Source of the DNA: Planosporangium thailandense
GTDB taxonomy: Bacteria; Actinomycetota; Actinomycetes; Mycobacteriales; Micromonosporaceae
DNA length: 64,000 bases
Direction: 5' to 3'
NCBI RefSeq assembly: GCF_011947195.1
Contig: NZ_JAATVY010000005.1
Location: forward strand, 186,001 to 250,000
The notes below the pieces were generated by a model. That model was not told the DNA's origin. It saw only the letters and a program-made list of their open reading frames with translations, and did no database searches. Each line of letters starts with the position of its first letter. Within the stretch, counting starts at the first letter, position 1. This document shows, piece by piece, positions 7,693-17,048 of the stretch. The position numbers and the translations under genes were made by a program.

Positions 7693-9396
7693 ATGAAGGC
7701 GTTACCTGTCAGCGACCCGGGCACGCCGGACCACCGCTCGGCGACCCGGTACCTGCTGTGGCTCGCCCGTACCCAGGCGGCCACGCTCGCCGGCGGCATC
7801 GCGTTCGGGATCATCTGGATGGCCGCGCCGGCGCTGGCCCCCGCGACCATCGGTCGCGCCGTCGACGCTCTCGCCGCCCACGACCGGCACGGGCTGGCCC
7901 GCTGGTCGGTCGTCCTGCTCGGGCTCGGCGTGGTCCAGACGGTCGCCGGCATGCTGCGGCACCGGTTCGCCGTCACCAACTGGCTCAGCGCCGCGTACCG
8001 GACGGTGCAGGTGACCACCAGGCAGGCCACCCGCCTCGGCGCGACCCTACCCAAGCGGGTCGCGGCCGGCGAGGTCGTCAGCATCGGCACCGCCGACATC
8101 AGCCACCTCGGCCACGGCCTGGACGTCCTCGCCCGGGGCTCCGGCGCGGTCGTCGCGGTCGTCGTCGTCACGGTCATCCTGCTGTCCGCCTCGCCGCGGC
8201 TGGGTCTGGTCGTCCTCGTCGGCGTGCCGCTGCTCATGGCCACCGTGGGACTGCTGCTACGCCCGATCCACCGGCGCCAGCACGCGTACCGGGAGCTGAC
8301 CGGAGCGCTCACCGGCCGGGCCGCCGACATCGTGGCGGGCCTGCGGGTCCTGCGCGGCGTCGGCGGGGAGGCCGCCTTCGCGGCGCGCTACCGCGCACAG
8401 TCGCAGGAGCTTCGCGCCGCCGGGGTACGCGTGGCGCGGGTCGAATCGTTCCTCGAAGCCGCGCAGGTGCTGCTGCCCGGCGTCTTCGTGGCGCTGGTCA
8501 CCTGGATCGGCGCCCGGTTCGCGCTGGCCGGCGAGATCACACCCGGCGACCTGGTCACCTTCTACGGGTACGCGGTGTTCCTGAGCTTTCCGATCCGCAC
8601 CCTGGTCGAGGCGGCCCAGAAGCTGACCCGGGCGCACGTCGCCGCCCGGCGCGTCGTACGGGTGCTCGCGCTGCGGCCCGAGGTCGCCGACCCACCCACG
8701 CCGGCCACGCCGCCCGCCGCGACCGGCGACCTCGTCGAGCCGGTCTCCGGACTGGTCGTCCGGTCGGGGGAGTTCACCGCCCTCGCCGCCGCCGACCCGG
8801 CCGACGCGCTGGCCATCGCCGACCGGCTCGGCCGCTACGATCCCGCGTCCGCCGCCCGGCTCGACGGCGTGCCGCTGCGCGACCTGGCCGTCGCGGCCGT
8901 GCGGGAGCGGATCCTGGTCGCCGACAACGACGCCCGGCTCTTCCGCGGCCGGCTGTGCGACGAGCTGGCCACCGGCGCCGCCGTGGACCCCGCGGACCTC
9001 GAGGCGGCGCTGCACACCGCGGCCGCGCACGACATCGTCGAGGCGCTGCCCGACGGCCTGGACACCGAGCTCACCCAGGGCGGCCGGGAGTTCTCCGGCG
9101 GCCAGCAGCAGCGGCTGCGCCTGGCCCGGGCGCTGCTGGCCGACCCGCCGGTCCTGGTGTTCGTCGAGCCGACCAGCGCGGTCGACGCCCACACCGAGGC
9201 CCGCATCGGCGACCGGCTGGTGACCGCCCGGGCCGGCCGTACCACCCTCGCGTGCACCACGAGCCCGCTACTACTCGACCGGGCCGACCGGGTCGTCTTC
9301 GTCGCCGACGGCCGGGTCGTCGCCGAGGGGACGCACGCCGAACTGCGGCGCACGCAGCCGCGCTACGCGGCGACGGTCACCCGAGGGGAGAGCTGA
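7693..9396 (+). CDS. ABC exporter half, degenerate ATPase site subunit
   Basis: Membrane-ATPase half transporter of 567 residues. The N-terminal part (about 25-320) is a six-helix ABC exporter membrane domain. The nucleotide-binding part has lost Walker A (GEFTALAAADPADALAI where GxxGxGKST is expected, about residue 358), has VLVFVEPTS instead of a Walker B LDEPTS, and CTTSPLL where the H-loop histidine belongs, but keeps a perfect signature FSGGQQQR near residue 466. It can therefore supply the signature to its partner but not hydrolyse ATP in its own Walker site. The next gene, two bases on, encodes the complementary half. Confidence 0.88.
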   Translation: MKALPVSDPGTPDHRSATRYLLWLARTQAATLAGGIAFGIIWMAAPALAPATIGRAVDALAAHDRHGLARWSVVLLGLGVVQTVAGMLRHRFAVTNWLSAAYRTVQVTTRQATRLGATLPKRVAAGEVVSIGTADISHLGHGLDVLARGSGAVVAVVVVTVILLSASPRLGLVVLVGVPLLMATVGLLLRPIHRRQHAYRELTGALTGRAADIVAGLRVLRGVGGEAAFAARYRAQSQELRAAGVRVARVESFLEAAQVLLPGVFVALVTWIGARFALAGEITPGDLVTFYGYAVFLSFPIRTLVEAAQKLTRAHVAARRVVRVLALRPEVADPPTPATPPAATGDLVEPVSGLVVRSGEFTALAAADPADALAIADRLGRYDPASAARLDGVPLRDLAVAAVRERILVADNDARLFRGRLCDELATGAAVDPADLEAALHTAAAHDIVEALPDGLDTELTQGGREFSGGQQQRLRLARALLADPPVLVFVEPTSAVDAHTEARIGDRLVTARAGRTTLACTTSPLLLDRADRVVFVADGRVVAEGTHAELRRTQPRYAATVTRGES

Positions 9397-11187
9397 GTGA
9401 TCCTGCCCGTCGCCGACGGCGCACAGGTACGCGCGTACGCCCGTCAGCTGATCCGGCGCCACCCCCGCGGGCTCGCGGCCGTGCTCGGGCTGCACGCCCT
9501 GGCCGCCGTGAGCGGGCTGGCGGCGCCCCGGCTGCTCGGCCAGCTGGTGGAGTCGGTACAGCACGGCACGACGCGGCTGACCGTGGACCGGCTGGCGGGC
9601 GCGATCGCCGCCTTCGTGGTCGTACAGTCGGTGCTGGTCCGGTTCGCGACGTACGCGGCGGCGCGCCTGGGTGAACAGGTCCTGGCCGAGCTGCGCGAGG
9701 AGTTCGTCGAGCGGCTGCTGGCGATCCCGCTGTCCACCGTGGAGCGCGCCGGCGCCGGCGATCTCGTCAACCGGGTCACCCGCGACGTCAGCGGGCTGTC
9801 CGTCACGGTCCGGCAGGCGGTACCGGAGACGATCATCGCGGCCGTCACGGCCTGCTTCACCATCGGCGGGCTGCTCCTGGTCGGTCCGCTGCTCGCGCTG
9901 CCGTCCCTGCTGGCCGTCCCGCTGCTCGTGTTCAGCACCCGCTGGTACCTGCGCCGCGCGCCGGCCGGGTACCTGCGGGAGAACGCCGCGTACGCCGGCA
10001 TGACCGACGCGCTGGCCGAGACGGTCGAGGGCGCCCGTACGGTGGAGGCCCTGCGGCTGGCCCGGCGCCGGCACGAGCGCATCGACCACGAGATCGGCGT
10101 CTCGTACGCCGCCGAGCGGTACACGCTGAGGCTGCGGACCGTCTGGTTCCCCTTCTGCGAGATCTCGTACGTCGTGCCGGTCGTGGCGACGCTGCTCATC
10201 GGCGGCTGGTTCTACCTGTCCGGGTGGGTGACGCTCGGCGCGGTCACCGCGGCGGTCCTGTACGTGCAGCAGCTCATCGACCCGCTGGACCGGCTGCTCA
10301 ACTGGCTCGACCAGCTACAGCAGGGCGGCGCGTCCCTGGCCCGCCTGCTCGGGGTCGCCAACGTTCGCGACGACCTGTCCGGGCCGCAGAGCGTAGCCGC
10401 GTGGGCCGGACAGGTCGCAGACCGGCTGGCGCTTCCGGCCATCCCGGATAGTGAGCGGATCGAGGCGCGGGACGTGCGGTTCTCCTATGTGGACTCGCGA
10501 GACGTGCTGCACGGCATCGACCTGCGGATCGAACCGGGCGAGCGGCTGGCGATGGTAGGTCCGTCGGGGGCCGGCAAGTCCACCCTGGGCCGGCTGCTGG
10601 CCGGCGTGCACGCGCCCCGGACCGGCGAGGTGACCGTCGGTGGCGCGCCGCTGGCGGCGCTGCCGCTCGACGAGCTGCGCGGGCACGTCGCGCTGGTCAC
10701 CCAGGAGCACCACGTCTTCATCGGTACGCTGCGCGAGAACGTGGCGCTGGCCAGGCCGGGGGCCGCCGACGAAGACGTACGCGGGGCGCTCGCCGCCGTC
10801 GACGCGCTCGACTGGGCGCTCGCCATCGGCCTGGACACCGAGGTCGGCGCGGGCGGGGCGACGCTGTCGCCGGCTCAGGCGCAGCAGCTCGCGCTGGCCC
10901 GGCTCGTCCTCGCCGACCCGCACACCCTCGTCCTGGACGAGGCGACGTCGCTGCTGGATCCGCGGGCGGCCCGGCACCTGGAGCGGTCGCTCGCCGCCGT
11001 CCTGGAGGGCCGCACCGTCATCGCGATCGCACACCGGCTGTTCTCGGCGCACGACGCCGACCGGGTGGCCGTCGTCGAGGACGGGCGCATCACCGAGCTG
11101 GGCAGCCACCGCGAGCTGATCGAGGCGGACGGCGCGTACGCGGCGCTGTGGCGGTCGTGGCACGGCTCCGCCGCCGTCCCCTCCTAG
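9397..11187 (+). CDS. ABC exporter half, catalytic ATPase subunit
   Basis: Partner half transporter, 596 residues, GTG start immediately after the upstream stop. Membrane domain about 20-320; ATPase domain with intact Walker A (GPSGAGKST near residue 388), Walker B with catalytic glutamate (LVLDEATSLLD) and H-loop (IAIAHRL), but a degraded signature (LSPAQAQQ instead of LSGGQ, near residue 489). Together with the upstream gene it makes a heterodimer with one competent site: this subunit's Walker motifs plus the other's signature. Substrate cannot be read from sequence. Confidence 0.9.
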   Translation: MILPVADGAQVRAYARQLIRRHPRGLAAVLGLHALAAVSGLAAPRLLGQLVESVQHGTTRLTVDRLAGAIAAFVVVQSVLVRFATYAAARLGEQVLAELREEFVERLLAIPLSTVERAGAGDLVNRVTRDVSGLSVTVRQAVPETIIAAVTACFTIGGLLLVGPLLALPSLLAVPLLVFSTRWYLRRAPAGYLRENAAYAGMTDALAETVEGARTVEALRLARRRHERIDHEIGVSYAAERYTLRLRTVWFPFCEISYVVPVVATLLIGGWFYLSGWVTLGAVTAAVLYVQQLIDPLDRLLNWLDQLQQGGASLARLLGVANVRDDLSGPQSVAAWAGQVADRLALPAIPDSERIEARDVRFSYVDSRDVLHGIDLRIEPGERLAMVGPSGAGKSTLGRLLAGVHAPRTGEVTVGGAPLAALPLDELRGHVALVTQEHHVFIGTLRENVALARPGAADEDVRGALAAVDALDWALAIGLDTEVGAGGATLSPAQAQQLALARLVLADPHTLVLDEATSLLDPRAARHLERSLAAVLEGRTVIAIAHRLFSAHDADRVAVVEDGRITELGSHRELIEADGAYAALWRSWHGSAAVPS

Positions 11188-11234
11188 ATCTTGGACACTT
11201 GTGCCACCCATGGGTCGCACAAGTGTCCAAGATC
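11187..11234. repeat. 48-bp palindromic element, copy A
   Basis: Near-perfect 48-bp palindrome with outer arms GATCTTGGACACTTGTGC / GCACAAGTGTCCAAGATC around a CACCCATGGGTC centre. Its first base is the last base of the ABC gene stop TAG, and it ends one base before the ybaK stop. Lies between convergent genes. One of seven related copies in this window. Confidence 0.9.
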
Positions 11235-11235
11235 G

Positions 11236-11715
11236 CTAGGAAGCAGCGATCGGAGCCACCGCCGCGGCGGTCAGCCGTACCAGGTCGGCCGGGTCCAGCT
11301 CGATCTCCAGCCCGCGCCGGCCGGCGGACACGTACACCGTGTCGTGCGTCAGCGCGGAGGCGTCCACGACGGTGGGTAGGCGCTTGCGCTGGCCGAGCGG
11401 GCTGATCCCGCCGCGCACGTACCCCGTCGTGCGCTCGGCCTGGCCGGGATCGGCCATGGCGGCGCGCTTGCCGCCCGCCGCGCCGGCGAGCGCCTTGAGG
11501 TCCAGCGAACCCGACACCGGCACGACGGCCACGGTCAGCGCGCCGTCGACGGTCGCCACGAGCGTCTTGTAACAGCGGGCCGGATCGACCCCCAGCGCTG
11601 CCGCCGCCTCCGCACCGTACGACTCCGTACGCGGATCGTGTTGATATTCGTGCACGCGGTGCACGACCTTCTGCCTGTTGAGCAACACGGTTGCCGGGGT
11701 GCCCTGCCCTGCCAC
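11236..11715 (-). CDS. ybaK: Cys-tRNA(Pro) deacylase, YbaK/EbsC family
   Basis: Hydrolyses mischarged Cys-tRNA(Pro). The 159-residue protein has the family marks HDPRTESYGAEAAAALG near residue 26, CYKTLV with the lysine used for catalysis near 48, and GGISPLGQRKRLPTVVD near 102. GTG 11715 is the start; TAGCGT on the minus strand (plus 11723-11728) lies seven bases upstream, so the message may be leaderless. It converges on the ABC exporter across palindrome copy A. Confidence 0.93.
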   Translation of the reverse strand: MAGQGTPATVLLNRQKVVHRVHEYQHDPRTESYGAEAAAALGVDPARCYKTLVATVDGALTVAVVPVSGSLDLKALAGAAGGKRAAMADPGQAERTTGYVRGGISPLGQRKRLPTVVDASALTHDTVYVSAGRRGLEIELDPADLVRLTAAAVAPIAAS

Positions 11716-11722
11716 GACGCGT

Positions 11723-11728
11723 ACGCTA
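11723..11728 (-). promoter_or_regulatory. -10 box TAGCGT of ybaK, leaderless-type
   Basis: TAGCGT, read on the minus strand, ends seven bases before the GTG start of ybaK, which lacks a ribosome site. Inference from spacing. Confidence 0.4.
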
Positions 11729-11811
11729 CCGCTTCAGACGTGGCCTTCGGGCCGGGGTTGCGGCCGTGTGATCTCCTGGTGATGTAGCCCGATGACGAAA
11801 GGTATGACGCG

Positions 11812-12255
11812 ATGAAGGGGAGCCGCCGACTCTACGTGGTCGCGCTCTCCTGCCTTCTCGTCGTGGGGGCGGTGGTCGCGCTGGGAGCGCGCGCGTGGGC
11901 GACGGCGACGGTGCACCGCACCGAGGCGCGCTGCGGCCGGCCGGTGGCGGGCGCAGGACCGGCCGCGCCGGGGAGCGCAGGACCGGCCACGTCGGGGAGC
12001 GCGGGACCGGCCGCGCCGGCGGGGCCGACCCCCCAGGGACGCGTGGCCGGGCGGACCGGTCCGAACGCCGCACCGAGATCGGGCTCCGGCTCGTGGCGGG
12101 TGCACGCCCTGCGGATGGCGGGCTGCAGCGCCTGGCGTGAGGTCCACGGTCGCATGCGGCACCGGCACCACGGCGCCCACCTGCCGGCCCCCGGGGCCTC
12201 GCCGATCACGCCGGAACGCACAGCAGGGCGGTCTGCGCTCCAGCGACGCGCGTGA
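11812..12255 (+). CDS. hypothetical Pro/Ala-rich membrane-anchored protein
   Basis: A 147-residue frame from ATG 11812 with GAAAGG shortly upstream. Residues about 7-28 (LYVVALSCLLVVGAVVALGA) make a convincing signal anchor; the rest is Ala/Pro/Gly-rich with three 8-residue units of the type AGPAAPGS. Its end overlaps the 3' end of the convergent methyltransferase gene by 50 bases, which is unusual, and the later part has weak protein character, so the true end may lie earlier or a frameshift may be present. Function unknown. Confidence 0.45.
   Translation: MKGSRRLYVVALSCLLVVGAVVALGARAWATATVHRTEARCGRPVAGAGPAAPGSAGPATSGSAGPAAPAGPTPQGRVAGRTGPNAAPRSGSGSWRVHALRMAGCSAWREVHGRMRHRHHGAHLPAPGASPITPERTAGRSALQRRA
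11953..12024 (+). repeat. three 24-bp tandem repeats
   Basis: Three consecutive 24-base units, each starting GC(A/G)GGACCGGCC, occupy 11953-11976, 11977-12000 and 12001-12024 with a few changes. In the frame of the hypothetical gene they encode eight-residue Ala/Gly/Pro units, consistent with slippage in a low-complexity region. Confidence 0.8.
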
Positions 12256-13384
12256 GCACCACGGTCAGCTCGGCGTCCCCGGTCAGCCGGAGGTCGCGGC
12301 GCAGCCGCTCCACATCCACCGCGGAGCCGCGCTTGGTGATGGTGATCCGGCCCACGCCACGGGCGTGCAACGCCGAGCGTAGCCGTTTCACCGAGAACGG
12401 CAGGGTGTCGATGATCTCCAGACAGCGCGCGTACGGCGTGGCCGTCGCGGCGTCGGCGTACACGTAGGCGATCGTCGGGTCGGCGAGCGTGCCGCCGACC
12501 GTGGCGGCGAACTCGGCGACCAGATGGGCCCGCACGACGGCGCCGTCCGGGTCGTACACGTACCGCCGCACCGGCCCGACCGGTGCGCTCTCCTGGCCGC
12601 TGCCGGTCAGCTCGTGCGCTTCCCCGTCGCGCAGCAGGGTCGCCCGGCGGGGCACGGCGGCCAGTGGTCCACACCAGAACGCGGCCTCCACGACCTCGCC
12701 ACGTACCGAGACCCACTCCGCTTCGGCGCCGGGCGGCACGAGGTCGTGGTCGATGCCGGGGGCGAGCTTGAGCACGGTACGGGGTACCCGCCCGGCGAGC
12801 CCGACGACGAAGTCCCAGGGCGGGGAGTACGCGTTCGGGTCGAACACCCGCCGGCCGGCGGCGGTACGCCGGGCCGGGTCGCAGAACACCGCGTCGACGT
12901 CGTCGAGCGCCACGTCCCGGGCGTCGGCCGCGGCCACGCTGACCCGATCGGCCAGGCCCAGCGCGGTCACGTTCGCCGCGGCGACGGCGGCGGTGACCGG
13001 ATCCGCGTCGACGGCCCGTACGCGCAGGCCGGCCCGGGCGAACGCGATCGCGTCGGCGCCGACGCCGCAGCCGAGGTCGGCGACGGTGCGCGCACCGGAC
13101 GCGGCCAGCCGGGCGGCGCGGCGGGTGGCCACCTCGGCGCGGGTCGCCTGCTCCAGCCCGGCGCGGGTGAAGAACATGGCCCGGGCGTCGGCGCCGAACT
13201 TCGCCTCGGCCTTGCGCCGTAGCACGGCCTGGGTCAGGGCGGAGGCGGCCAGTTCAGGCGGGATCGATCGCGCGCGCAGCGCCGACGCCGCGCTGAGCGG
13301 GTCGTCGGTCGCGACGTCGGCGGCGGCGGTGAGCGCTTCCGCGCCTTCCGGGGTCAGCAGGGCGGCCAGCCGGTCGAGGTCCAC
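12206..13384 (-). CDS. class I SAM-dependent methyltransferase, THUMP-like family
   Basis: A 392-residue protein with an N-terminal helical domain (about 1-85), a Rossmann methyltransferase domain with VADLGCGVGADAIAFARAG (motif I, about residue 100), acidic motif II VRAVDADP, and DAVFCDPARRTAAGRR, which resembles the catalytic (D/N)PPxR-type motif, and a C-terminal THUMP-like domain ending in GVGRITITKRG. This arrangement is common as a single-copy actinobacterial gene; the substrate is not established. Starts at GTG 13384; a GAGAAT box lies six bases upstream. Confidence 0.85.
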   Translation of the reverse strand: MDLDRLAALLTPEGAEALTAAADVATDDPLSAASALRARSIPPELAASALTQAVLRRKAEAKFGADARAMFFTRAGLEQATRAEVATRRAARLAASGARTVADLGCGVGADAIAFARAGLRVRAVDADPVTAAVAAANVTALGLADRVSVAAADARDVALDDVDAVFCDPARRTAAGRRVFDPNAYSPPWDFVVGLAGRVPRTVLKLAPGIDHDLVPPGAEAEWVSVRGEVVEAAFWCGPLAAVPRRATLLRDGEAHELTGSGQESAPVGPVRRYVYDPDGAVVRAHLVAEFAATVGGTLADPTIAYVYADAATATPYARCLEIIDTLPFSVKRLRSALHARGVGRITITKRGSAVDVERLRRDLRLTGDAELTVVLTRVAGAQTALLCVPA

Positions 13385-13405
13385 CCCGCCATTCTCGCCG
13401 GAGGG

Positions 13406-13467
13406 CGTACGCCCGCCGCGGGCGTACGGACACCGGGCTACCCGAGGTCATCGGGTAGCCCGGTGTC
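13406..13467. terminator. paired inverted repeats, probable terminator of the DUF1918 gene
   Basis: Two adjacent hairpins: CGTACGCCCG/CGGGCGTACG at 13406-13428, and a 17-bp perfect stem with five-base loop at 13429-13467 (arm ACACCGGGCTACCCGA). There is no T-run, as usual in high-GC actinomycetes. It sits after the DUF1918 stop on the minus strand, upstream of the methyltransferase. Confidence 0.65.
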
Positions 13468-13482
13468 ACAGTGGAGCATGGT

Positions 13483-13680
13483 TCACGCGTTCTCGTTGAC
13501 GCGGGTTTCGACCACGCAGTCCGGACCGGGGTAGATGAGGCTCTCGTGCCCGTCCGGGAAGCGCACCAGGTACGGCGGGGCGCCGTTCTGGCCGCGCACT
13601 TCGATGATCTCGCCGAACCGGTCGCTGTCGCCGACGGTACGTCCGTGGACGTGCAGCCGATCGCCAACGGTTGCCCGCAT
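13483..13680 (-). CDS. DUF1918 domain-containing protein
   Basis: A 65-residue protein, MRATVGDRLHVHGRTVGD at the start and PYLVRFPDGHESLIYPGPD near the end, which is the DUF1918 pattern (a small beta-barrel-like domain common in actinobacteria). AAGGAGG precedes the ATG at good spacing. Function unknown. It is transcribed away from the groES promoter. Confidence 0.88.
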   Translation of the reverse strand: MRATVGDRLHVHGRTVGDSDRFGEIIEVRGQNGAPPYLVRFPDGHESLIYPGPDCVVETRVNENA

Positions 13681-13870
13681 TCAGATCGCCTCCTTGGCAG
13701 GATGTGTACGGCTCCTCTTTTGACGATTGCGCGCCCGTGGGCGCGGCGGAAGCTCTGCTCTACCCCGGGTCCGGGGTTCTTGCACCGCAGGGAAATACAT
13801 TGCCCGCCGGTACGCACAGTAACGGTTAAGTAACAGAAATCGGGGGACTCTGGGGGAACGCGCGGCCTCG
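13681..13870. other. spacer between DUF1918 and the groES control region
   Basis: About 190 bases, AT-richer near 13715-13740 and 13800-13850, with no gene I can support. It must hold the DUF1918 promoter on the minus strand. Confidence 0.4.
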
Positions 13871-13897
13871 TTGGCACTCTCCTTGACGGAGTGCTAG
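13871..13897 (+). promoter_or_regulatory. CIRCE operator 1 (HrcA site)
   Basis: TTGGCACTC - 9 bases - GAGTGCTAG closely matches the CIRCE consensus TTAGCACTC-N9-GAGTGCTAA bound by HrcA. It overlaps the -35 box TTGACG (13883-13888), so bound repressor would block the groES promoter. Confidence 0.9.
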
Positions 13898-13912
13898 CCC
13901 GGGGAATAACCT
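13883..13912 (+). promoter_or_regulatory. groES-groEL promoter
   Basis: TTGACG at 13883-13888, an 18-base spacer, and TAACCT at 13907-13912 form a plausible housekeeping promoter between the two CIRCE elements. The leader to ATG 14034 would be about 115 bases. Confidence 0.6.
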
Positions 13913-13916
13913 CCGG

Positions 13917-13943
13917 TTAGCACTCTCAGCGTGAGGGTGCCAG
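13917..13943 (+). promoter_or_regulatory. CIRCE operator 2 (HrcA site)
   Basis: TTAGCACTC - 9 bases - GGGTGCCAG: a perfect left half and an imperfect right half of CIRCE, just downstream of the -10 box, where HrcA would block the start of transcription. Confidence 0.8.
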
Positions 13944-14033
13944 ACACAGGTGCCTAGCCCGGAGTTTCCGGCACCCGCGACGACGGAAGCGCCAGGCGGC
14001 ATGAGAGACACGAACTCAATACCCCAGGAGGGT

Positions 14034-14348
14034 ATGCCCGTGACTACCGCGACAAAGGTTGCGATCAAGCCGCTCGAGGACCGCATCCTGGTCCAGGCGA
14101 ACGAAGCCGAGACCACGACGGCGTCCGGCATCGTCATCCCCGACACCGCGAAGGAGAAGCCGCAGGAGGGCACCGTCCTCGCTGTGGGTCCCGGTCGCGT
14201 CGACGACAAGGGCAACCGGATTCCGATCGACGTGAAGGTCGGCGACACGGTGATCTACTCCAAGTACGGAGGCACCGAGGTCAAGTACGGCGGCGAGGAG
14301 TACCTGGTGCTGTCCGCCCGGGACGTCCTCGCGGTCATCGAGAAGTGA
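14034..14348 (+). CDS. groES: co-chaperonin GroES
   Basis: The 10-kDa lid of the GroEL cage, 104 residues. Start [20 protein letters not shown] with CAGGAGG before ATG 14034; mobile-loop region [20 protein letters not shown]; ends DVLAVIEK. Controlled by the double CIRCE region and followed 87 bases on by groEL in the same direction. Confidence 0.97.
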   Translation: MPVTTATKVAIKPLEDRILVQANEAETTTASGIVIPDTAKEKPQEGTVLAVGPGRVDDKGNRIPIDVKVGDTVIYSKYGGTEVKYGGEEYLVLSARDVLAVIEK

Positions 14349-14423
14349 CCAACTGACACCCGTGGACGCCGCCCCGCAGCCGGTACGCACTTCGCATCGG
14401 CTTCGGGGCGGTGCTCTTCGTGA

Positions 14424-16076
<1,653 letters not shown>

Positions 16077-16103
16077 CCGGTCCGCGGCTCACGCTTCACC
16101 ACG

Positions 16104-16147
16104 CCGAACGGCCGGCTCGCCTTCTGACGGGCGAGCCGGCCGTTCGG
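16104..16147. terminator. terminator hairpin after groEL
   Basis: An 18-bp perfect GC-rich stem (arm CCGAACGGCCGGCTCGCC, 16104-16121 with 16130-16147) and eight-base loop, 27 bases after the groEL stop. No T-run. It also stands between groEL and the convergent whiB gene, so may serve both. Confidence 0.8.
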
Positions 16148-16199
16148 TGTTGCGGCGCTGAAACAGCGTTGCGACCCCGGGAGTCGGGCGCTGACGGGT

Positions 16200-16877
16200 T
16201 CACCGCGCTACGGCGGATCGGGGTGCGAGCCCCGGCGGCCCGCCGGGCAGTACCCCGCGCGGGGCGAGGACCTGACCGGCGCGCTCGGGCGGGGCGGACG
16301 CAGCGGCCGGGCGCTGCGCGGGTGGTGTCTGTGCGGGCTGGCGTGCGACCGGTACGCGCCCTTGCCGCGGCACCGGGGAACGCCCCGGCACCTGGTCATG
16401 TCCCGGCGTCTGACCACGTCCCGGCGGCTGTCCCCGCCCCGGGACCTGCTCACGCGCCGACCCGTGACCGCGGCTGTTGGTCGATCGCCGGGCCGGCGGT
16501 GGGACCGGCGTGACCGAGCGCGGCGGCGGTGGCCGAAGCCCCAGGCGGGCCTCGAGCCGACCGACGTCGACCCGGGATTGTTGCCGATCGGCCGCGTCCT
16601 CCCACCCCGTGGCGAGCAGCCGGAGCCGTTCCGCCTCGGTGAAGCCACCCCAAACGCCGTACGGCTCGCGGGTCGCCAGAGCGTGCGCAGCACACTCGGC
16701 GCGTACCGGGCAGCTGCGGCACAGCTGCTTCGCGGCGGCCTCCCGGCGCCCCCGGGACGCACCCCTCTCACCGTCGGGGTGGAAGAACTGGGCGCTGTCC
16801 CGGCCCCGGCACAGTCCCAACCGCTGCCAATCCCATATGTCGGCGATGGGACCGGGCAGCCGAGCGACGTTCGTCAT
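16200..16877 (-). CDS. WhiB-family iron-sulfur regulator, WhiD/WhiB3-like, with long basic tail
   Basis: A 225-residue protein. Residues 1-95 match WhiD (Streptomyces)/WhiB3 (Mycobacterium): RLPGPIADIWDWQ, LCRGRDSAQFFHPDGERG, LCRSCPVRAEC giving the four Fe-S cysteines, and the turn motif YGVWGGFTEAER. ATG 16877 has GGAGG seven bases upstream and is preferred to an upstream in-frame start. Unusually, about 130 further residues follow, rich in Pro, Gly, Arg and Gln with repeated PGRGQ/PGHDQ units; ordinary WhiD is about 110 residues. Its position beside groEL is that of whiB3 in M. tuberculosis. Confidence 0.9.
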   Translation of the reverse strand: MTNVARLPGPIADIWDWQRLGLCRGRDSAQFFHPDGERGASRGRREAAAKQLCRSCPVRAECAAHALATREPYGVWGGFTEAERLRLLATGWEDAADRQQSRVDVGRLEARLGLRPPPPRSVTPVPPPARRSTNSRGHGSAREQVPGRGQPPGRGQTPGHDQVPGRSPVPRQGRVPVARQPAQTPPAQRPAAASAPPERAGQVLAPRGVLPGGPPGLAPRSAVAR

Positions 16878-17048
16878 GCGCACCCTCCTTCCGTACGTGC
16901 GGTTGAGATGACTTGCCAAAAACGCTGGTTGCAAACCACCCGTTGCGTTCTGCTCTCTGATCGCGTTGTACGGGCGAGGGGCCGTTCCGAGAACAGCTGA
17001 AGTGTTTTGTCTGGTTCTGTAGTCCCCTCAGAGGAGAGGGGAGATGCG
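16878..17048. promoter_or_regulatory. divergent promoter region, whiD-like / LuxR regulator
   Basis: 171 bases separate the two divergent regulator genes; it is clearly AT-richer than the surroundings (for example TGTTTTGTCTGGTTCTGTAG near 17003-17022). Both promoters must lie here, but I cannot choose boxes with confidence. GAGGAGAGGGGAG before TTG 17049 is the ribosome site of the LuxR gene. Confidence 0.5.

Noticed and set aside
11187-11234. Reading frames that start inside the 48-bp palindromes (MIGPPGVQD-type)
   Set aside because: They come from the palindrome sequence itself and repeat at each copy without ribosome sites.
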